The notes beneath the pieces are model-generated. The model searched no databases and was not told the origin of the DNA. It saw only the letters and a program-made list of their open reading frames with translations. A DNA stretch of 64,000 bases. Source: Mycobacterium sp. JS623. GTDB taxonomy: Bacteria > Actinomycetota > Actinomycetes > Mycobacteriales > Mycobacteriaceae. The translations under genes were made by a program, and so were the position numbers. Positions within the stretch are counted from its first letter, which is position 1. Every line of letters starts with the position of its first letter. This document shows positions 49,519-62,317 of the stretch, piece by piece. The stretch lies in assembly GCF_000328565.1 (NCBI RefSeq), contig NC_019966.1, forward strand, positions 2,852,001 through 2,916,000, given 5' to 3'.

Positions 49519-51059
49519 CTCGCCCACCGACGGCCTGCGGCGGTCGAGGCTACTGGCAGCAGCGTGCCGATGTCGTCGTCATCGGCACCGGAGTGGCCGG
49601 CCTCGTCGCCGCGTTGGCCGCGCACCGCAGGGGGCAAAAAGTGTTGGTGCTGAGCAAGGCCAGTGACACTGCGACGTTCTATGCGCAAGGTGGCATCGCC
49701 GTCGTGCTGCCGGACACGGACGATTCCATCGAGCAGCACGTGGCAGACACGTTGGCGGCCGGTGCCGGCTTGTGCGACCCCGATGCGGTGCGCTCGATCG
49801 TGGCCGACGGCTACCCTGCTGTCGCCGCACTCGTCGACGACGGCGCACGTTTCGACGAGGCTGCGCCGGGGCAGTGGGCGCTCACCCGCGAGGGTGGACA
49901 TTCACGGCGCCGGATCATCCACGCCGGCGGCGACGCGACGGGCGCGGAGGTGCAGCGCGCGCTTGATCACGCTGCGGCGCTGCTGGACATCCGGCGCAAT
50001 CACGTTGCGTTGGAATTGCTGCAGGCCGATGGTGCGGTCACCGGAGTGCTTGTGCGCAATGACGACGGGCTTGGCATCGTGCACGCGCCGTCGGTGATCC
50101 TTGCTACCGGCGGCCTCGGACACCTCTACACCGCGACCACGAACCCTGAGGGCTCGACCGGCGATGGCATCGCATTGGCGATGTGGGCCGGGCTGGCGGT
50201 CAGCGACCTCGAATTCATCCAGTTCCACCCCACCATGCTGTTCGACGGCGACGTCGGCGGCCGACGCCCGCTGATCACCGAAGCCGTTCGCGGTGAAGGT
50301 GCGATACTGCTTGACCGGCAAGGGAATTCGGTAACCACGGGAGTTCATCCGATGGGTGACCTCGCGCCGCGGGATGTGGTGGCGGCAGCCATCGACGCTC
50401 GGATGGTCGAAACCGGCGACCCTTGTGTGTATCTCGACGCTCGCGGCATCAAGGGTTTCAAGCGGCGGTTCCCCACCGTGACGGCGGCCTGCCTGGCCGC
50501 CGGCATCGACCCGACGCGTCAGCCAATTCCGGTCGTGCCGGGCGCGCACTACAGCTGCGGCGGTGTCGTCACCGACGTGAATGGCCGCACCGAACTGGGC
50601 GGCCTATTCGCCGCCGGCGAGGTGGCCCGCACGGGCCTGCATGGCGCAAACCGGTTGGCATCCAACAGCCTTCTGGAGGGTTTGGTCGTCGGCCGTCGAG
50701 CGGGCATGGCGGCGGCCGAACATGCCGTGGCCGCCGGGCCGAGTCGCGCGATGTTGCCCGACCCATCCCCGCGGCGTGCCTTACCGCGGGCCGATCTGCA
50801 GCGTGCCATGTCCCGCTACGCCTCGGTGGTGCGCGACGGCGATGGCCTCGAACGGCTCGCGAAGGAGCTCGACACCGCGGCACCACGTGTTCTCAAGTCC
50901 CGCAGCGACTTCGAGGATGTCGCGTTGACTGCAACGGCGGGCGCCGTCGCAGCCGCAGCACTGGCCCGCACGGAATCGCGCGGCTGCCATCACCGGTCCG
51001 ACTATCCGGCCACTGACCCGGCGTTGGCGCATAGTCTGGTTCCGGCGGTGGCCTGGTGA
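49515..51059 (+). CDS. nadB: L-aspartate oxidase
   Basis: A 514-residue FAD enzyme that oxidises aspartate to iminoaspartate. FAD motif [16 protein letters not shown] near 22-37; [31 protein letters not shown]; the active-site stretch [12 protein letters not shown]; and [44 protein letters not shown] close to the end. The C-terminal helical domain is shorter than in E. coli. ATG 49515 gives the ATGA overlap; the longer frame from 49056 is antisense-like. Confidence 0.96.
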   Translation: MTRPPTACGGRGYWQQRADVVVIGTGVAGLVAALAAHRRGQKVLVLSKASDTATFYAQGGIAVVLPDTDDSIEQHVADTLAAGAGLCDPDAVRSIVADGYPAVAALVDDGARFDEAAPGQWALTREGGHSRRRIIHAGGDATGAEVQRALDHAAALLDIRRNHVALELLQADGAVTGVLVRNDDGLGIVHAPSVILATGGLGHLYTATTNPEGSTGDGIALAMWAGLAVSDLEFIQFHPTMLFDGDVGGRRPLITEAVRGEGAILLDRQGNSVTTGVHPMGDLAPRDVVAAAIDARMVETGDPCVYLDARGIKGFKRRFPTVTAACLAAGIDPTRQPIPVVPGAHYSCGGVVTDVNGRTELGGLFAAGEVARTGLHGANRLASNSLLEGLVVGRRAGMAAAEHAVAAGPSRAMLPDPSPRRALPRADLQRAMSRYASVVRDGDGLERLAKELDTAAPRVLKSRSDFEDVALTATAGAVAAAALARTESRGCHHRSDYPATDPALAHSLVPAVAW

Positions 51060-51916
51060 TGGAGCTCAGTGCCGACGAGCTGACCGAGGCTCGCAGGGTG
51101 ATCGCGCGCGGCCTCGAGGAAGACCTGCGCTACGGACCCGATGTCACCACGCTGTCGACAGTGCCTGTCGACGCGACGACCACCGCGTCAATGGTCACGC
51201 GTGAGCCCGGCGTGATCGCCGGCGTGGACATAGCGTTGTTGGTGCTCGACGAGGTGATCGGGCCCGACGGCTACCGGGTCAAGGAGCGCGTCGAAGACGG
51301 TGCCCGGTTGGACGCGGGTGGGGTCCTGCTCGTTGTTGAGGCGCCGACGCAGGGCCTGCTGACCGCCGAGCGCACGATGCTGAACCTGGTGTGTCACCTG
51401 TCAGGCATCGCGACGGCGACGGCTGCGTGGGTCGATGCCGTCGAAGGCAGCAAGGCGAAGATCCGCGACACCCGCAAGACACTGCCTGGCCTTCGCGCGC
51501 TGCAGAAATATGCGGTGCGCGTCGGCGGGGGAGTCAACCACCGGATGGGACTTGGCGACGCCGCGCTGATCAAGGACAACCATGTCGCCGCCGCGGGTTC
51601 CGTGGTGGCCGCTCTGCGCGCGGTCCGCGCCGCCGCACCGGAATTGGAGTGCGAGGTCGAGGTCGACTCTCTCGAGCAGCTCGACGAGGTACTCGCCGAG
51701 GATGTAGACCTTGTTCTGCTGGACAACTTTCCGGTGTGGCAGACGCAGATCGCCGCGCAGCGCCGCGACTCCCGTTCCCCCGCAACGAAACTCGAATCGT
51801 CCGGCGGGCTGTCGCTGGACAGCGCTGCAGCATATGCGGGGACGGGCGTCGACTACCTAGCCGTCGGAGCCCTGACCCACTCCGTACGTGTGTTGGATAT
51901 CGGCCTAGACGTCTAG
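51056..51916 (+). CDS. nadC: Nicotinate-nucleotide pyrophosphorylase (quinolinate PRTase)
   Basis: A 286-residue type II phosphoribosyltransferase that makes nicotinate mononucleotide from quinolinate and PRPP. EEDLRYGPDVTTLSTVPVD at the N-terminus, LNLVCHLSGIATATAAWVDAV, DTRKTLPGLRALQKYAVRVGGGVNHRMGLGDAALIKDNH and the final GVDYLAVGALTHSV are all in place. GTG 51056 and ATG 51059 are both in frame; the second shares one base with the nadB stop. Confidence 0.96.
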   Translation: MMELSADELTEARRVIARGLEEDLRYGPDVTTLSTVPVDATTTASMVTREPGVIAGVDIALLVLDEVIGPDGYRVKERVEDGARLDAGGVLLVVEAPTQGLLTAERTMLNLVCHLSGIATATAAWVDAVEGSKAKIRDTRKTLPGLRALQKYAVRVGGGVNHRMGLGDAALIKDNHVAAAGSVVAALRAVRAAAPELECEVEVDSLEQLDEVLAEDVDLVLLDNFPVWQTQIAAQRRDSRSPATKLESSGGLSLDSAAAYAGTGVDYLAVGALTHSVRVLDIGLDV

Positions 51917-52168
51917 CCGTTGCCATCGGTGCCGCCGGTCGCGTGACCACTACCGCTCCGTGGGAATTCTTAAGTGCGTTGCCAAAGTCGACGGAATTGG
52001 TGTTTGTCCGGTTGGCAGAGCGGTACGCAGTCTTTTTCGAGCGTCCGAAAGACTTGGGACAGCGGTAATTCGAAGATGTCCGCAAACCGCGCAGCGAAGC
52101 CGTGGGCCGGCGCGTCCCGGGCAACAATCCGGCGCTCATGTGAAGGCAGCGCCGTTACTATCGGCCTC

Positions 52169-52693
52169 GTGCCGCAGCGATCAGATGATGAGTCCACCGT
52201 CGTGTATCAGGATGGCGGCGCCTCGCGCTCGTGGCGGATCCTGCTTGCCGTCACCCTTGCCGTAGCCCTCGCTGCAGCCGTGTTGTCCGGTTGGCTGCTG
52301 TTTCGAGTGATGCGAGAACACACGCCGAATTACTCCGACGCACAGCGCAGCGATGCGAAACAGAAGATCTGCGACGCGACCGCCGTGGTGCGTAAGGGCG
52401 TGTCGCTCAACACCAATCTGCAACCACCCGGTGGCCCGGAGGATGTCACCGGCAGCCTGGCGGTGGCGGCCAACGCCCGGATATCGCTGTACGACGGAGG
52501 CCAATATCTGCTCGTGCGCCTCGACCCTGCGACTCCGACGGATCTCGCCGACGCGGTAAAAGACTTTGCCAAGCTGTTGGTGGACATCGGCGCGAACGCA
52601 ACCGCGGGAGCGCAGAACTCCCAGCCGGAACAGGCGGCTCGGCTAAAGGAAGCGGACGCGGCCAATACCAAGCTCACCGAACTGTGCAAATAA
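52169..52693 (+). CDS. Single-pass membrane protein of unknown function
   Basis: A 174-residue protein with one transmembrane helix (residues 22-45, RILLAVTLAVALAAAVLSGWLL) after an acidic N-terminus, then a 125-residue extracytoplasmic domain with two cysteines (KQKICDATAVV and the final ELCK) that could form a disulfide. The body is helical and alanine-rich, a look shared with mycobacterial Mce-associated or lipoprotein-like proteins, but no family is assigned. GTG 52169 is chosen because TACTAT lies seven bases upstream. Confidence 0.65.
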   Translation: MPQRSDDESTVVYQDGGASRSWRILLAVTLAVALAAAVLSGWLLFRVMREHTPNYSDAQRSDAKQKICDATAVVRKGVSLNTNLQPPGGPEDVTGSLAVAANARISLYDGGQYLLVRLDPATPTDLADAVKDFAKLLVDIGANATAGAQNSQPEQAARLKEADAANTKLTELCK

Positions 52694-52772
52694 CGAAATC
52701 AGCAAGCCAGACAGCCGTCGTTAAGGGCGCTTTTACTGGGCTGAAAAGGCACGTGATGCATCGGTGAACTGG

Positions 52773-53354
52773 CTAATTAGTTGGTTTCGCTGAGCTGAGC
52801 AGGGTGCGCGCGGCCGCCTTCGAGGCGTTGAGCGCCGACGCGTCGCCGGCGATCCGCGAGAGGATCAGCGCGCCTTCCAGGAGCGCGATCACCGCGAGCG
52901 CGGTCTGCTGCGCGTCGTCGGCGGGCCAGCCGTCGTTACGTAGTCGGTCGGCGACGGCCGAACACCAGCCGCCGAAGGCTCGCGCCGAGGCGTCCCGCAC
53001 CTGCGCGCTGGCGTTCACCGACTCGGTGGCAATCGGCTCGATGGGGCAGCCGTCGCGCCGATCGGAGCTCAGCCCGGCGCTCATCAGGTCGATCCATGCG
53101 TCGATGATGTCGGCGACCGCCAAGTCGCTGGCGAGGAATGACCGCAGGCGTCGCTCGATGTCTCCACCGACGACGTCGACGACCGCCGCGGCGAGCTGCT
53201 GCTTACCTTCGGGGAAGTGGTGATAGAGCGAACCCGCCTTGACATCGGCGGACTCCAGGATCTGGTTCACCCCGGTCGCGGCGTAGCCCTGCCTGCGGAA
53301 CAGCAGGGCAGCGCTTTCCAGTAGCGCGGCGCGGCTCCGATCCGGACGGGGCAT
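52773..53354 (-). CDS. TetR-family regulator, divergent from an alcohol dehydrogenase
   Basis: A 193-residue TetR protein. DNA-binding part: RAALLESAALLFRRQGYAATGVNQILESADVKAGSLYHHFPEGKQQLA. The C-terminal domain resembles the LmrA/YxaF group (RRDGCPIEPIATES). Its ATG has TAAAGT six bases upstream (minus strand 53366-53361), overlapping a direct repeat, so autorepression is likely. Confidence 0.88.
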   Translation of the reverse strand: MPRPDRSRAALLESAALLFRRQGYAATGVNQILESADVKAGSLYHHFPEGKQQLAAAVVDVVGGDIERRLRSFLASDLAVADIIDAWIDLMSAGLSSDRRDGCPIEPIATESVNASAQVRDASARAFGGWCSAVADRLRNDGWPADDAQQTALAVIALLEGALILSRIAGDASALNASKAAARTLLSSAKPTN

Positions 53355-53365
53355 GCCTTGACTTT

Positions 53366-53402
53366 ACTTGAAAGATCGCTCAACAATACTTGAAAGGTCG
53401 CT
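53366..53402. promoter_or_regulatory. Direct-repeat operator between TetR and dehydrogenase genes
   Basis: ACTTGAAAGATCGCT (53366-53380) and ACTTGAAAGGTCGCT (53388-53402) differ by one base and are spaced 22 bases apart, about two helical turns. They cover the TetR promoter and the region before the dehydrogenase gene. TTGACT at 53358-53363 is a plausible -35 for the plus-strand gene. Confidence 0.7.
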
Positions 53403-53417
53403 AAAGAAGGGTCCGGC

Positions 53418-54452
53418 ATGCAGCAGCTGATGTTCGAGGCGGCAGGCGAATACACCTGGCGGAACGCCCCTGACCCCCAGGTCACGGCACCAGAACAGGC
53501 GATCGTGCGGCCGGTGGCCGTCGCGTGTTGCGACCTTGACGTGGCGGTCGCCGAGGGGCGGTTGCCGACGCCGCCGGGGCACGCCGTCGGCCACGAGGGG
53601 GTTGCCGAGGTCGTGGCGGTGGGCGACGCCGTCCGCGACGTCACGATTGGCGATCGGGTGATCGTGCCGTTCCAGATCAGCTGTGGAACGTGCGTCGCGT
53701 GCCGTCGGGGTGCGACGGGCTCGTGCGCGTCGGTGCCGTTGATGGCGATGTATGGCATGGCGCCGTTGGCAGGTCTCGACGGCGGCGGGTTCATGGCCGA
53801 CCTACTGCTGGTGCCGTATGCGGACGCGATGTTGTTGCGCCTTCCCGCCGGGGTCGATCCGGTCGCGATCGCGTCGTTGTCGGACAACATTCCCGACGGC
53901 TGGCGCGCGGTCGGCCCGTATCGCGCAGAACTGGCCGCCCTGGATCCCGCGGATCGCCGGGTGTTGGTCGCGGGCCGCCTTTCGATCGGGTTGTATGCCG
54001 CCGCTTTTGCATGTGCCTACGGAGCGCAGGTTGACTACGTGGACACGGACCCGCAGCGACTGGCGATGGCCGAGAAGCTGGGCGCCACAGTGCATGACGG
54101 GTTGAAGCCGGACAAGTCGTGGGATCCCTACCCGGTCACGGTGCACACCACGGCTGATTCGGCGGTGCTTGCGGCGACGATGCGCGCCACCTGGCCGGAC
54201 GGGGTGTGCACCGACACCGGCATCTACTACCAAGGCGCGGTCGAGATGCCGCTGCTATCGATGTACACCCGCGGCTTGCGATTCGTCACCGGCCGGGTGA
54301 ATGCGCGCGCTGTGATCCCGGAGATCATCGAATTGCTCACGACGCATTGCGATCTCGCGCCCGCCATCGACCGGGTGGTGGCGTGGGAGGACGCACCGCA
54401 GGCATGGCCGGCGATGACGGGCAAGACGGTGTTCACCCGAATGGATCGGTGA
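53418..54452 (+). CDS. Zinc-dependent medium-chain alcohol dehydrogenase-like protein
   Basis: A 344-residue MDR-family protein. Catalytic zinc ligands: Cys in VACCDLD, His-Glu in GHEGVAEV, and the conserved Asp in LSDNIPDGWRAV. Structural zinc: CGTCVACRRGATGSC (Cys spacing 3-3-8). The nucleotide-binding loop is unusual: VAGRLSIGL stands where GxGxxG is expected, keeping only the first and last glycines. The aspartate in YVDTD after the second strand suggests NAD. Controlled by the divergent TetR gene. Substrate unknown. Confidence 0.85.
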   Translation: MQQLMFEAAGEYTWRNAPDPQVTAPEQAIVRPVAVACCDLDVAVAEGRLPTPPGHAVGHEGVAEVVAVGDAVRDVTIGDRVIVPFQISCGTCVACRRGATGSCASVPLMAMYGMAPLAGLDGGGFMADLLLVPYADAMLLRLPAGVDPVAIASLSDNIPDGWRAVGPYRAELAALDPADRRVLVAGRLSIGLYAAAFACAYGAQVDYVDTDPQRLAMAEKLGATVHDGLKPDKSWDPYPVTVHTTADSAVLAATMRATWPDGVCTDTGIYYQGAVEMPLLSMYTRGLRFVTGRVNARAVIPEIIELLTTHCDLAPAIDRVVAWEDAPQAWPAMTGKTVFTRMDR

Positions 54453-54487
54453 GTGCACGCCCGCAGGCGATCACACGCTCTTGCAAA

Positions 54488-54510
54488 TAGTCAGGATGCC
54501 TGACTAGTAT
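54488..54510 (+). promoter_or_regulatory. Palindrome and -10 box for the isomerase-family gene
   Basis: TAGTCAGGATGCCTGACTA (54488-54506) is a perfect 8-base inverted repeat around ATG. Its right end overlaps TAGTAT (54505-54510), which ends six bases before the GTG at 54517. A regulator bound here would occlude the promoter; its identity is unknown. Confidence 0.7.
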
Positions 54511-54516
54511 CGACGG

Positions 54517-55155
54517 GTGGACGCCGAAACGAGTTGGCGGGTGATCGAACGGGAACGCCGCAGCCTCGCCGATCTGCTGGAGAATCTGACAGAGGACCAA
54601 TGGAACTCGCCGTCGCTGTGCGACGGGTGGCGGATCAGGGACGTCGCCGCGCATGTCGCGATGACCCCGCGGCCGCCGACGCTGGGTGCCGTGGCCGCTG
54701 AACTGGTCCGCGCTCGAGGCAGCCTGCCCAAGGCGACTCGGGACATGGCGGTGCGCTTCGCCGACCGTCCCGGAACCGACCTGGTTGCCGAAATACGCGA
54801 GAACGCGGCGTCACGGCGGCTGCCGATAGTGACGAACTACCGCAACATCGTGATGGACATCCTCGTGCACGGTCAGGACATCGCGATCCCGCTCGGCATT
54901 CCCCGCGACATGCCGAAGGACGCCGTCCTCGCAGCCATCGAGAGAGCCTGGACGATCGGCTGGCTCTTAGGGGTGAACCGCTCACTCAAGCGGTTCACTT
55001 ACACCGCGACCGATGTCGATTGGACGGCTGGCGATGGCCCAGAGGTAGCCGGCCCCGCCGCGGCGATCCTGTTGTTGTTGACCGGACGCGCTGTTGCGAT
55101 ACCGCAGTTGTCGGGACCAGGCGTCGACGCGTTGGCAGGGGGGCTCAGACCGTAG
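54517..55155 (+). CDS. Mycothiol-dependent maleylpyruvate isomerase-family protein
   Basis: A 212-residue DinB/MDMPI-fold protein: ERERRSLADLLENLTEDQWNSPSLCDGWRIRDVAAHV is the signature N-terminal region (about 11-47), with the metal His in AAHV and another in DILVHGQDIAIPLG near 115-128. Family members use mycothiol or other thiols with a metal; the reaction here is unknown. Leaderless GTG with TAGTAT at six bases. The 3' end overlaps the convergent LysE gene by 11 bases. Confidence 0.83.
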   Translation: MDAETSWRVIERERRSLADLLENLTEDQWNSPSLCDGWRIRDVAAHVAMTPRPPTLGAVAAELVRARGSLPKATRDMAVRFADRPGTDLVAEIRENAASRRLPIVTNYRNIVMDILVHGQDIAIPLGIPRDMPKDAVLAAIERAWTIGWLLGVNRSLKRFTYTATDVDWTAGDGPEVAGPAAAILLLLTGRAVAIPQLSGPGVDALAGGLRP

Positions 55156-55783
55156 CCGCACCGCGGCGCACCAGCGACAGCACGACGGCCGCGGTGGCGA
55201 ATAGTCCGGAGAAGACCCGATTCATCATCGTTTGCTTGCGCGGCGTGTGCAGCCACTTCAGCAGCCGTACCGACAGGCCGGTGTAGAGCCCCATCACGAC
55301 GAGGTCGACGGCGACCATCGTCACGCCGACGGCGAGATATTGCGGTAGCAGCGGTTCCGTCGGCACCACGAACTGCGGCAGCACCGCGAGGAAGAACACC
55401 AAACCCTTTGGGTTGGTGGCGTTTACTAAAAAGCCGCGGACCGACAGCGCCACCCGGCCGCCGTCCATCGCCTTGCTGACCTGTTCGCGGAGGTCAATGG
55501 TCGCGGTACGCCATTGGCGCACAGCCAGATACACCAGATAGGCCACGCCGATCCACTTGATGATGTTGAACGCCAGGATCGAGTTCGCAACGGCCGCACC
55601 GAGGCCGATCGCGACGAGCGCGAGTTGCAGCATCAGTCCGATCTCGAGCCCGAGGATGCTCCAGTAGCCACGCCGCACGCCGTGTGTTAGACCGGTCGCC
55701 ATCGATTGGATGGCACCGGCGCCGGGAGACACGCTGATCGCGATCGCAGCACCAAAGAACGTCAGCCAGACTTCCCACGCCAT
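55145..55783 (-). CDS. LysE/RhtB-family amino-acid exporter
   Basis: A 212-residue exporter with six transmembrane helices. AIAISVSPGAGAIQSMATGLTHGVRRGYWSILGLEIG is the family's N-terminal signature, with AYLVYLAVRQW and VNATNPKGLVFFLAVLPQFV near the middle. Probably exports an amino acid or analogue. AAGACT lies six bases before the ATG. No LysG-type regulator next to it. Confidence 0.9.
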   Translation of the reverse strand: MAWEVWLTFFGAAIAISVSPGAGAIQSMATGLTHGVRRGYWSILGLEIGLMLQLALVAIGLGAAVANSILAFNIIKWIGVAYLVYLAVRQWRTATIDLREQVSKAMDGGRVALSVRGFLVNATNPKGLVFFLAVLPQFVVPTEPLLPQYLAVGVTMVAVDLVVMGLYTGLSVRLLKWLHTPRKQTMMNRVFSGLFATAAVVLSLVRRGAATV

Positions 55784-55804
55784 GACGTCAGTCTTTCAGC
55801 GCGG

Positions 55805-56224
55805 TCAAGCGATATCGGCGACGAAGATCGCAACGTTCTTCGCCTGCATCCGAGCCATGAACGGCAGCCCCTCGGCCCCGGTTCCTGCGGGCACGATCCG
55901 CGGGTTGGTGAGATGCACTTCTTTCCGGATGAAGCGCAGATCGGCCTCGCCGGCGGCCAGCACGTTCTTCACCCAGTCGGTTTTGCCGTGACCCAGGGCG
56001 ATCGCGACCTGGTTGCCCTTGCGGAACGCGGTGACGACGGTTTCGTACGGCTTACCGGACTTGCGGCCGCGGTGCTTGATGGTCGACATGCCCGGCAGGA
56101 ACTTCGCGATCGGCTTGATCAACGGGTTGAAATATTTGACCTGGAAGTTCTCCACCGCGACCGGGAACACCATCGGCACACCGGGGGCGTTGTTCGGGTG
56201 CTCTTTGCGAGATCCAGACGACAT
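55805..56224 (-). CDS. Second Ddn-like F420-dependent reductase-family protein
   Basis: A 139-residue deazaflavin-dependent nitroreductase-family protein: LPGMSTIKHRGRKSGKPYETVV at the phosphate-binding part, VAIALGHGKTDWVKNVLAAGEADL and IVPAGTGAEGLPFMARMQA. More diverged than the one at 28452. The ATG at 56224 has TACCTT seven bases upstream on the minus strand; the frame upstream to 56272 is not needed. Divergent from hisD. Confidence 0.85.
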   Translation of the reverse strand: MSSGSRKEHPNNAPGVPMVFPVAVENFQVKYFNPLIKPIAKFLPGMSTIKHRGRKSGKPYETVVTAFRKGNQVAIALGHGKTDWVKNVLAAGEADLRFIRKEVHLTNPRIVPAGTGAEGLPFMARMQAKNVAIFVADIA

Positions 56225-56280
56225 GGCCTTGAAGGTAATGCATTTTTGTTCGGATCGGCCGATCAGGGACAATAGAGCCG

Positions 56281-59352
<3,072 letters not shown>

Positions 59353-59356
<4 letters not shown>

Positions 59357-59973
59357 CAAACAAAGTCGTTGTTCTCGACTACGGCTCCGGCAACCTCCGA
59401 TCTGCACAGCGGGCGCTGGAGCGGGTCGGCGTCGACGTCGAGGTGACCGCGGACGTCGATGCGGCGATGAACGCCGACGGGCTGATGGTGCCAGGCGTCG
59501 GCGCATTCGAGTCCTGCATGACAGGACTGCGAAAGATCCACGGGGACAAGATCATCGCCGATCGGGTAGCCGCCGGTCGGCCCGTGCTGGGCGTGTGCGT
59601 CGGTATGCAAATCCTGTTCGCCCGGGGTGTTGAGTTCGGCCAGCAGACCACCGGCTGCGCGCAGTGGCCGGGTGCTGTCGTGCGGCTGGACGCCCCGGTG
59701 ATCCCGCACATGGGCTGGAACGTCGTCGACGCACCGGCAGGCTCGATCCTATTCAAGGGCATCGGGTCCACCACACGGTTCTACTTCGTGCACTCCTACG
59801 CCGCTCAACAGTGGGAGGGCAATCCGGACGCGGTGCTGACGTGGGCCACCCATAGCGTGCCGTTTCTCGCGGCGGTCGAAGACGGACCCCTGTCGGCCAC
59901 CCAGTTCCATCCGGAGAAGAGCGGCGACGCCGGTGCCGAATTGCTTACCAATTGGGTCGGAGCACTAGGTTGA
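59353..59973 (+). CDS. hisH: Imidazole glycerol phosphate synthase, glutaminase subunit
   Basis: A 206-residue class I glutamine amidotransferase: nucleophile Cys82 in [12 protein letters not shown], and His186/Glu188 in [10 protein letters not shown]. Supplies ammonia to HisF. The GTG at 59353 overlaps the hisB stop; the longer frame from 59032 merges in another frame of hisB. Confidence 0.97.
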
Positions 59974-59977
59974 GCCC

Positions 59978-60712
59978 GTGTCATTGATTTTGTTGCCTGC
60001 TGTCGACGTCGTTGACGGCAAGGCTGTCCGCCTGGTGCAGGGTCAGGCAGGCAGCGAAACCGACTACGGCTCGGCGCTGGACGCCGCCATGACCTGGCAG
60101 CGCGACGGCGCCGAGTGGATCCATCTCGTCGACCTCGATGCCGCCTTCGGCCGCGGTTCCAACCGTGACCTGCTGGCCGAGGTGGTCGGCAAGCTCGACG
60201 TCGCGGTCGAGCTCTCGGGCGGCATCCGCGACGACGACTCGCTGACGGCGGCGCTTGCCACCGGCTGTGCCCGCGTCAACCTCGGCACCGCAGCGCTGGA
60301 GAACCCGCAGTGGTGCGCAAAAGTGGTCGCCGACCACGGTGAAAAGGTCGCGGTCGGGCTGGACGTGAAGATCGTTGACGGCGAGCACCGGCTCCGCGGT
60401 CGCGGCTGGGAGACCGATGGCGGTGACCTGTGGGATGTGCTGGAACGCCTTGACCGTGAAGGATGTTCGCGATTCGTGGTCACCGATGTCACCAAGGACG
60501 GGACGCTGAACGGTCCAAATCTCGAACTGCTCAGCAAGGTCACCGAGCGCACCGACGCCCCGGTGATCGCCTCCGGCGGAGTCTCCAGCCTGGACGACCT
60601 TCGCGCGATCGCCACCCTGGTTGACCGTGGCGTCGAGGGCGCGATCGTCGGGAAGGCGCTGTACGCAGGACGATTCACGCTGCCGCAGGCGCTGGCCGCG
60701 GTAACGCAGTAG
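59978..60712 (+). CDS. hisA: ProFAR isomerase; likely bifunctional HisA/TrpF (PriA)
   Basis: A 244-residue (beta-alpha)8 isomerase. [19 protein letters not shown] with the first catalytic Asp, [30 protein letters not shown], and [22 protein letters not shown] with the second Asp. In actinobacteria this protein (PriA) commonly also performs the TrpF step of tryptophan synthesis; that dual role is inferred from lineage. It starts 4 bases after hisH. Confidence 0.95.
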   Translation: MSLILLPAVDVVDGKAVRLVQGQAGSETDYGSALDAAMTWQRDGAEWIHLVDLDAAFGRGSNRDLLAEVVGKLDVAVELSGGIRDDDSLTAALATGCARVNLGTAALENPQWCAKVVADHGEKVAVGLDVKIVDGEHRLRGRGWETDGGDLWDVLERLDREGCSRFVVTDVTKDGTLNGPNLELLSKVTERTDAPVIASGGVSSLDDLRAIATLVDRGVEGAIVGKALYAGRFTLPQALAAVTQ

Positions 60713-60719
60713 GCCGCCG

Positions 60720-61535
60720 ATGGCGCTGGACGACACCGACCTCGAGGCACTGGTCTACGAGGCCGCTGCCATCCTGGACGCCGCCGCCGTGCCGTTCGTC
60801 GACGGCCATCGCGCCGACTCGGCGGTGCAGAAGAAGGGCAACGACTTCGCCACCGAGGTCGACCTGGCGATCGAGCGCCAGGTGGTCGAGGCGCTGACCA
60901 CCAAGACCGGGATCGAGGTGCACGGCGAGGAATTCGGCGGTGCCGACGTCGATTCACCGCTGGTGTGGGTGCTCGACCCGATCGATGGCACGTTCAACTA
61001 CGCCGCTGGCTCACCGATGGCGGCGATCCTGCTGGGCCTGGTCCGCGACGGCGAACCCGTCGCAGGGCTGACATGGGTGCCGTTCACCGGCGAGCGATTC
61101 ACAGCGGTGGTGGGTAAACCGCTGCGTAGCAACGGCATCGAGCAGCCACGGTTGCAACACACGAAGCTGGCCGACTCCATCGTCGGCGTCAGCACCTTCA
61201 ACATCGATTCGCGTGGTCGGGTGCCAGGCCGCTACCGGCTGGCGGTGATCGAGAGTCTGAGCCGCTCGTGCTCGCGGATGCGGATGCATGGTGCGACCGG
61301 CATCGACCTGGCCTACACGGCAGCCGGAATCCTCGGCGGTGCAATCAGTTTCGGTGCCCATGTGTGGGATCACGCGGCCGGTGTCGCACTGGTGCGGGCG
61401 GCGGGCGGCGTCGTCTCCGATCTTGACGGCAGCGCCTGGACGACGAAATCGCGCTCGGCGGTCGTCGGCGCGCCCGGCGTGCACGAGCAGCTACTCGAGA
61501 TCCTGAACTCCGCCGGTGAGCCGGGGAGTTACTGA
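60720..61535 (+). CDS. impA: Inositol monophosphatase-family protein (ImpA)
   Basis: A 271-residue Mg-dependent phosphatase. [22 protein letters not shown], the [14 protein letters not shown] metal motif (about 82-95) and [15 protein letters not shown] near 212-226 are all present. Embedded in the his operon between hisA and hisF. The family acts on inositol monophosphate, and relatives act on histidinol phosphate, so position hints at HisN activity, while homology in mycobacteria is to ImpA; both are possible. Confidence 0.9.
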   Translation: MALDDTDLEALVYEAAAILDAAAVPFVDGHRADSAVQKKGNDFATEVDLAIERQVVEALTTKTGIEVHGEEFGGADVDSPLVWVLDPIDGTFNYAAGSPMAAILLGLVRDGEPVAGLTWVPFTGERFTAVVGKPLRSNGIEQPRLQHTKLADSIVGVSTFNIDSRGRVPGRYRLAVIESLSRSCSRMRMHGATGIDLAYTAAGILGGAISFGAHVWDHAAGVALVRAAGGVVSDLDGSAWTTKSRSAVVGAPGVHEQLLEILNSAGEPGSY

Positions 61536-62317
61536 TGAACGCAGGAGACCTTGCAGTCCGGATCATCCCATGCCTGGACGTCGACAACGGCCGGGTGGTC
61601 AAGGGGGTCAACTTCCAAAACCTGCGCGACGCAGGCGATCCCGTCGAACTGGCCGCGCGCTACGACAAGGAAGGCGCCGACGAGCTGACCTTCCTCGATG
61701 TGACCGCATCCTCGGCGGGCAGGGCGACCATGCTGGAGGTGGTCAAGCACACCGCGGAGCAGGTGTTCATCCCGCTCACCGTCGGCGGGGGTGTGCGCTC
61801 GGTCGAGGATGTCGACGCGCTGCTTCGGGCGGGTGCGGACAAGGTCTCGGTCAACACCGCGGCGATCGCCCGCCCCGAATTGCTGGCCGAGCTATCGCGC
61901 CAGTTCGGGTCGCAGTGCATCGTGCTGTCCGTCGACGCGCGCACGGTGCCGGAGGGCGAGCCGGCGACCCAATCGGGCTGGGAGGTCACCACACACGGCG
62001 GCAGGCGCGGCACTGGCATCGACGCGATCGAGTGGGCCACCCGCGGCGCCGAACTCGGGGTGGGGGAGATCCTGCTCAACTCGATGGATTTCGACGGTAC
62101 CAAGGCCGGGTTCGACCTGTTGATGCTGCGGGCCGTCCGCGGCGCGGTATCCGTGCCGGTGATCGCCAGCGGCGGCGCGGGCGCGGTGGAACATTTCGCG
62201 CCCGCGGTTGTTGCAGGAGCCGACGCCGTGCTGGCCGCCAGCGTGTTCCACTTCGGGGAGCTGACCATCGGCCAGGTCAAGGAGGCGATGGCGGCGGAAG
62301 GGATCGTGGTGAGGTGA
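61535..62317 (+). CDS. hisF: Imidazole glycerol phosphate synthase, cyclase subunit
   Basis: A 260-residue (beta-alpha)8 barrel: [31 protein letters not shown] with the first catalytic Asp, [45 protein letters not shown] with the second Asp, and [13 protein letters not shown]. Starts in the impA stop (TGATG) and overlaps hisI by GTGA. Confidence 0.97.
   Translation: MNAGDLAVRIIPCLDVDNGRVVKGVNFQNLRDAGDPVELAARYDKEGADELTFLDVTASSAGRATMLEVVKHTAEQVFIPLTVGGGVRSVEDVDALLRAGADKVSVNTAAIARPELLAELSRQFGSQCIVLSVDARTVPEGEPATQSGWEVTTHGGRRGTGIDAIEWATRGAELGVGEILLNSMDFDGTKAGFDLLMLRAVRGAVSVPVIASGGAGAVEHFAPAVVAGADAVLAASVFHFGELTIGQVKEAMAAEGIVVR

Noticed and set aside
51917..52168. Small frames in the gap after nadC (for example a 75-residue minus-strand frame at 51970-52197)
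   Set aside because: No recognisable domain, no promoter spacing and no ribosome-binding site; the only supported element is the promoter of the gene at 52169.
52694..52772. Possible terminator with CTTTT and AAAAG arms between convergent genes
   Set aside because: Only five base pairs and no T-run; too weak to call.
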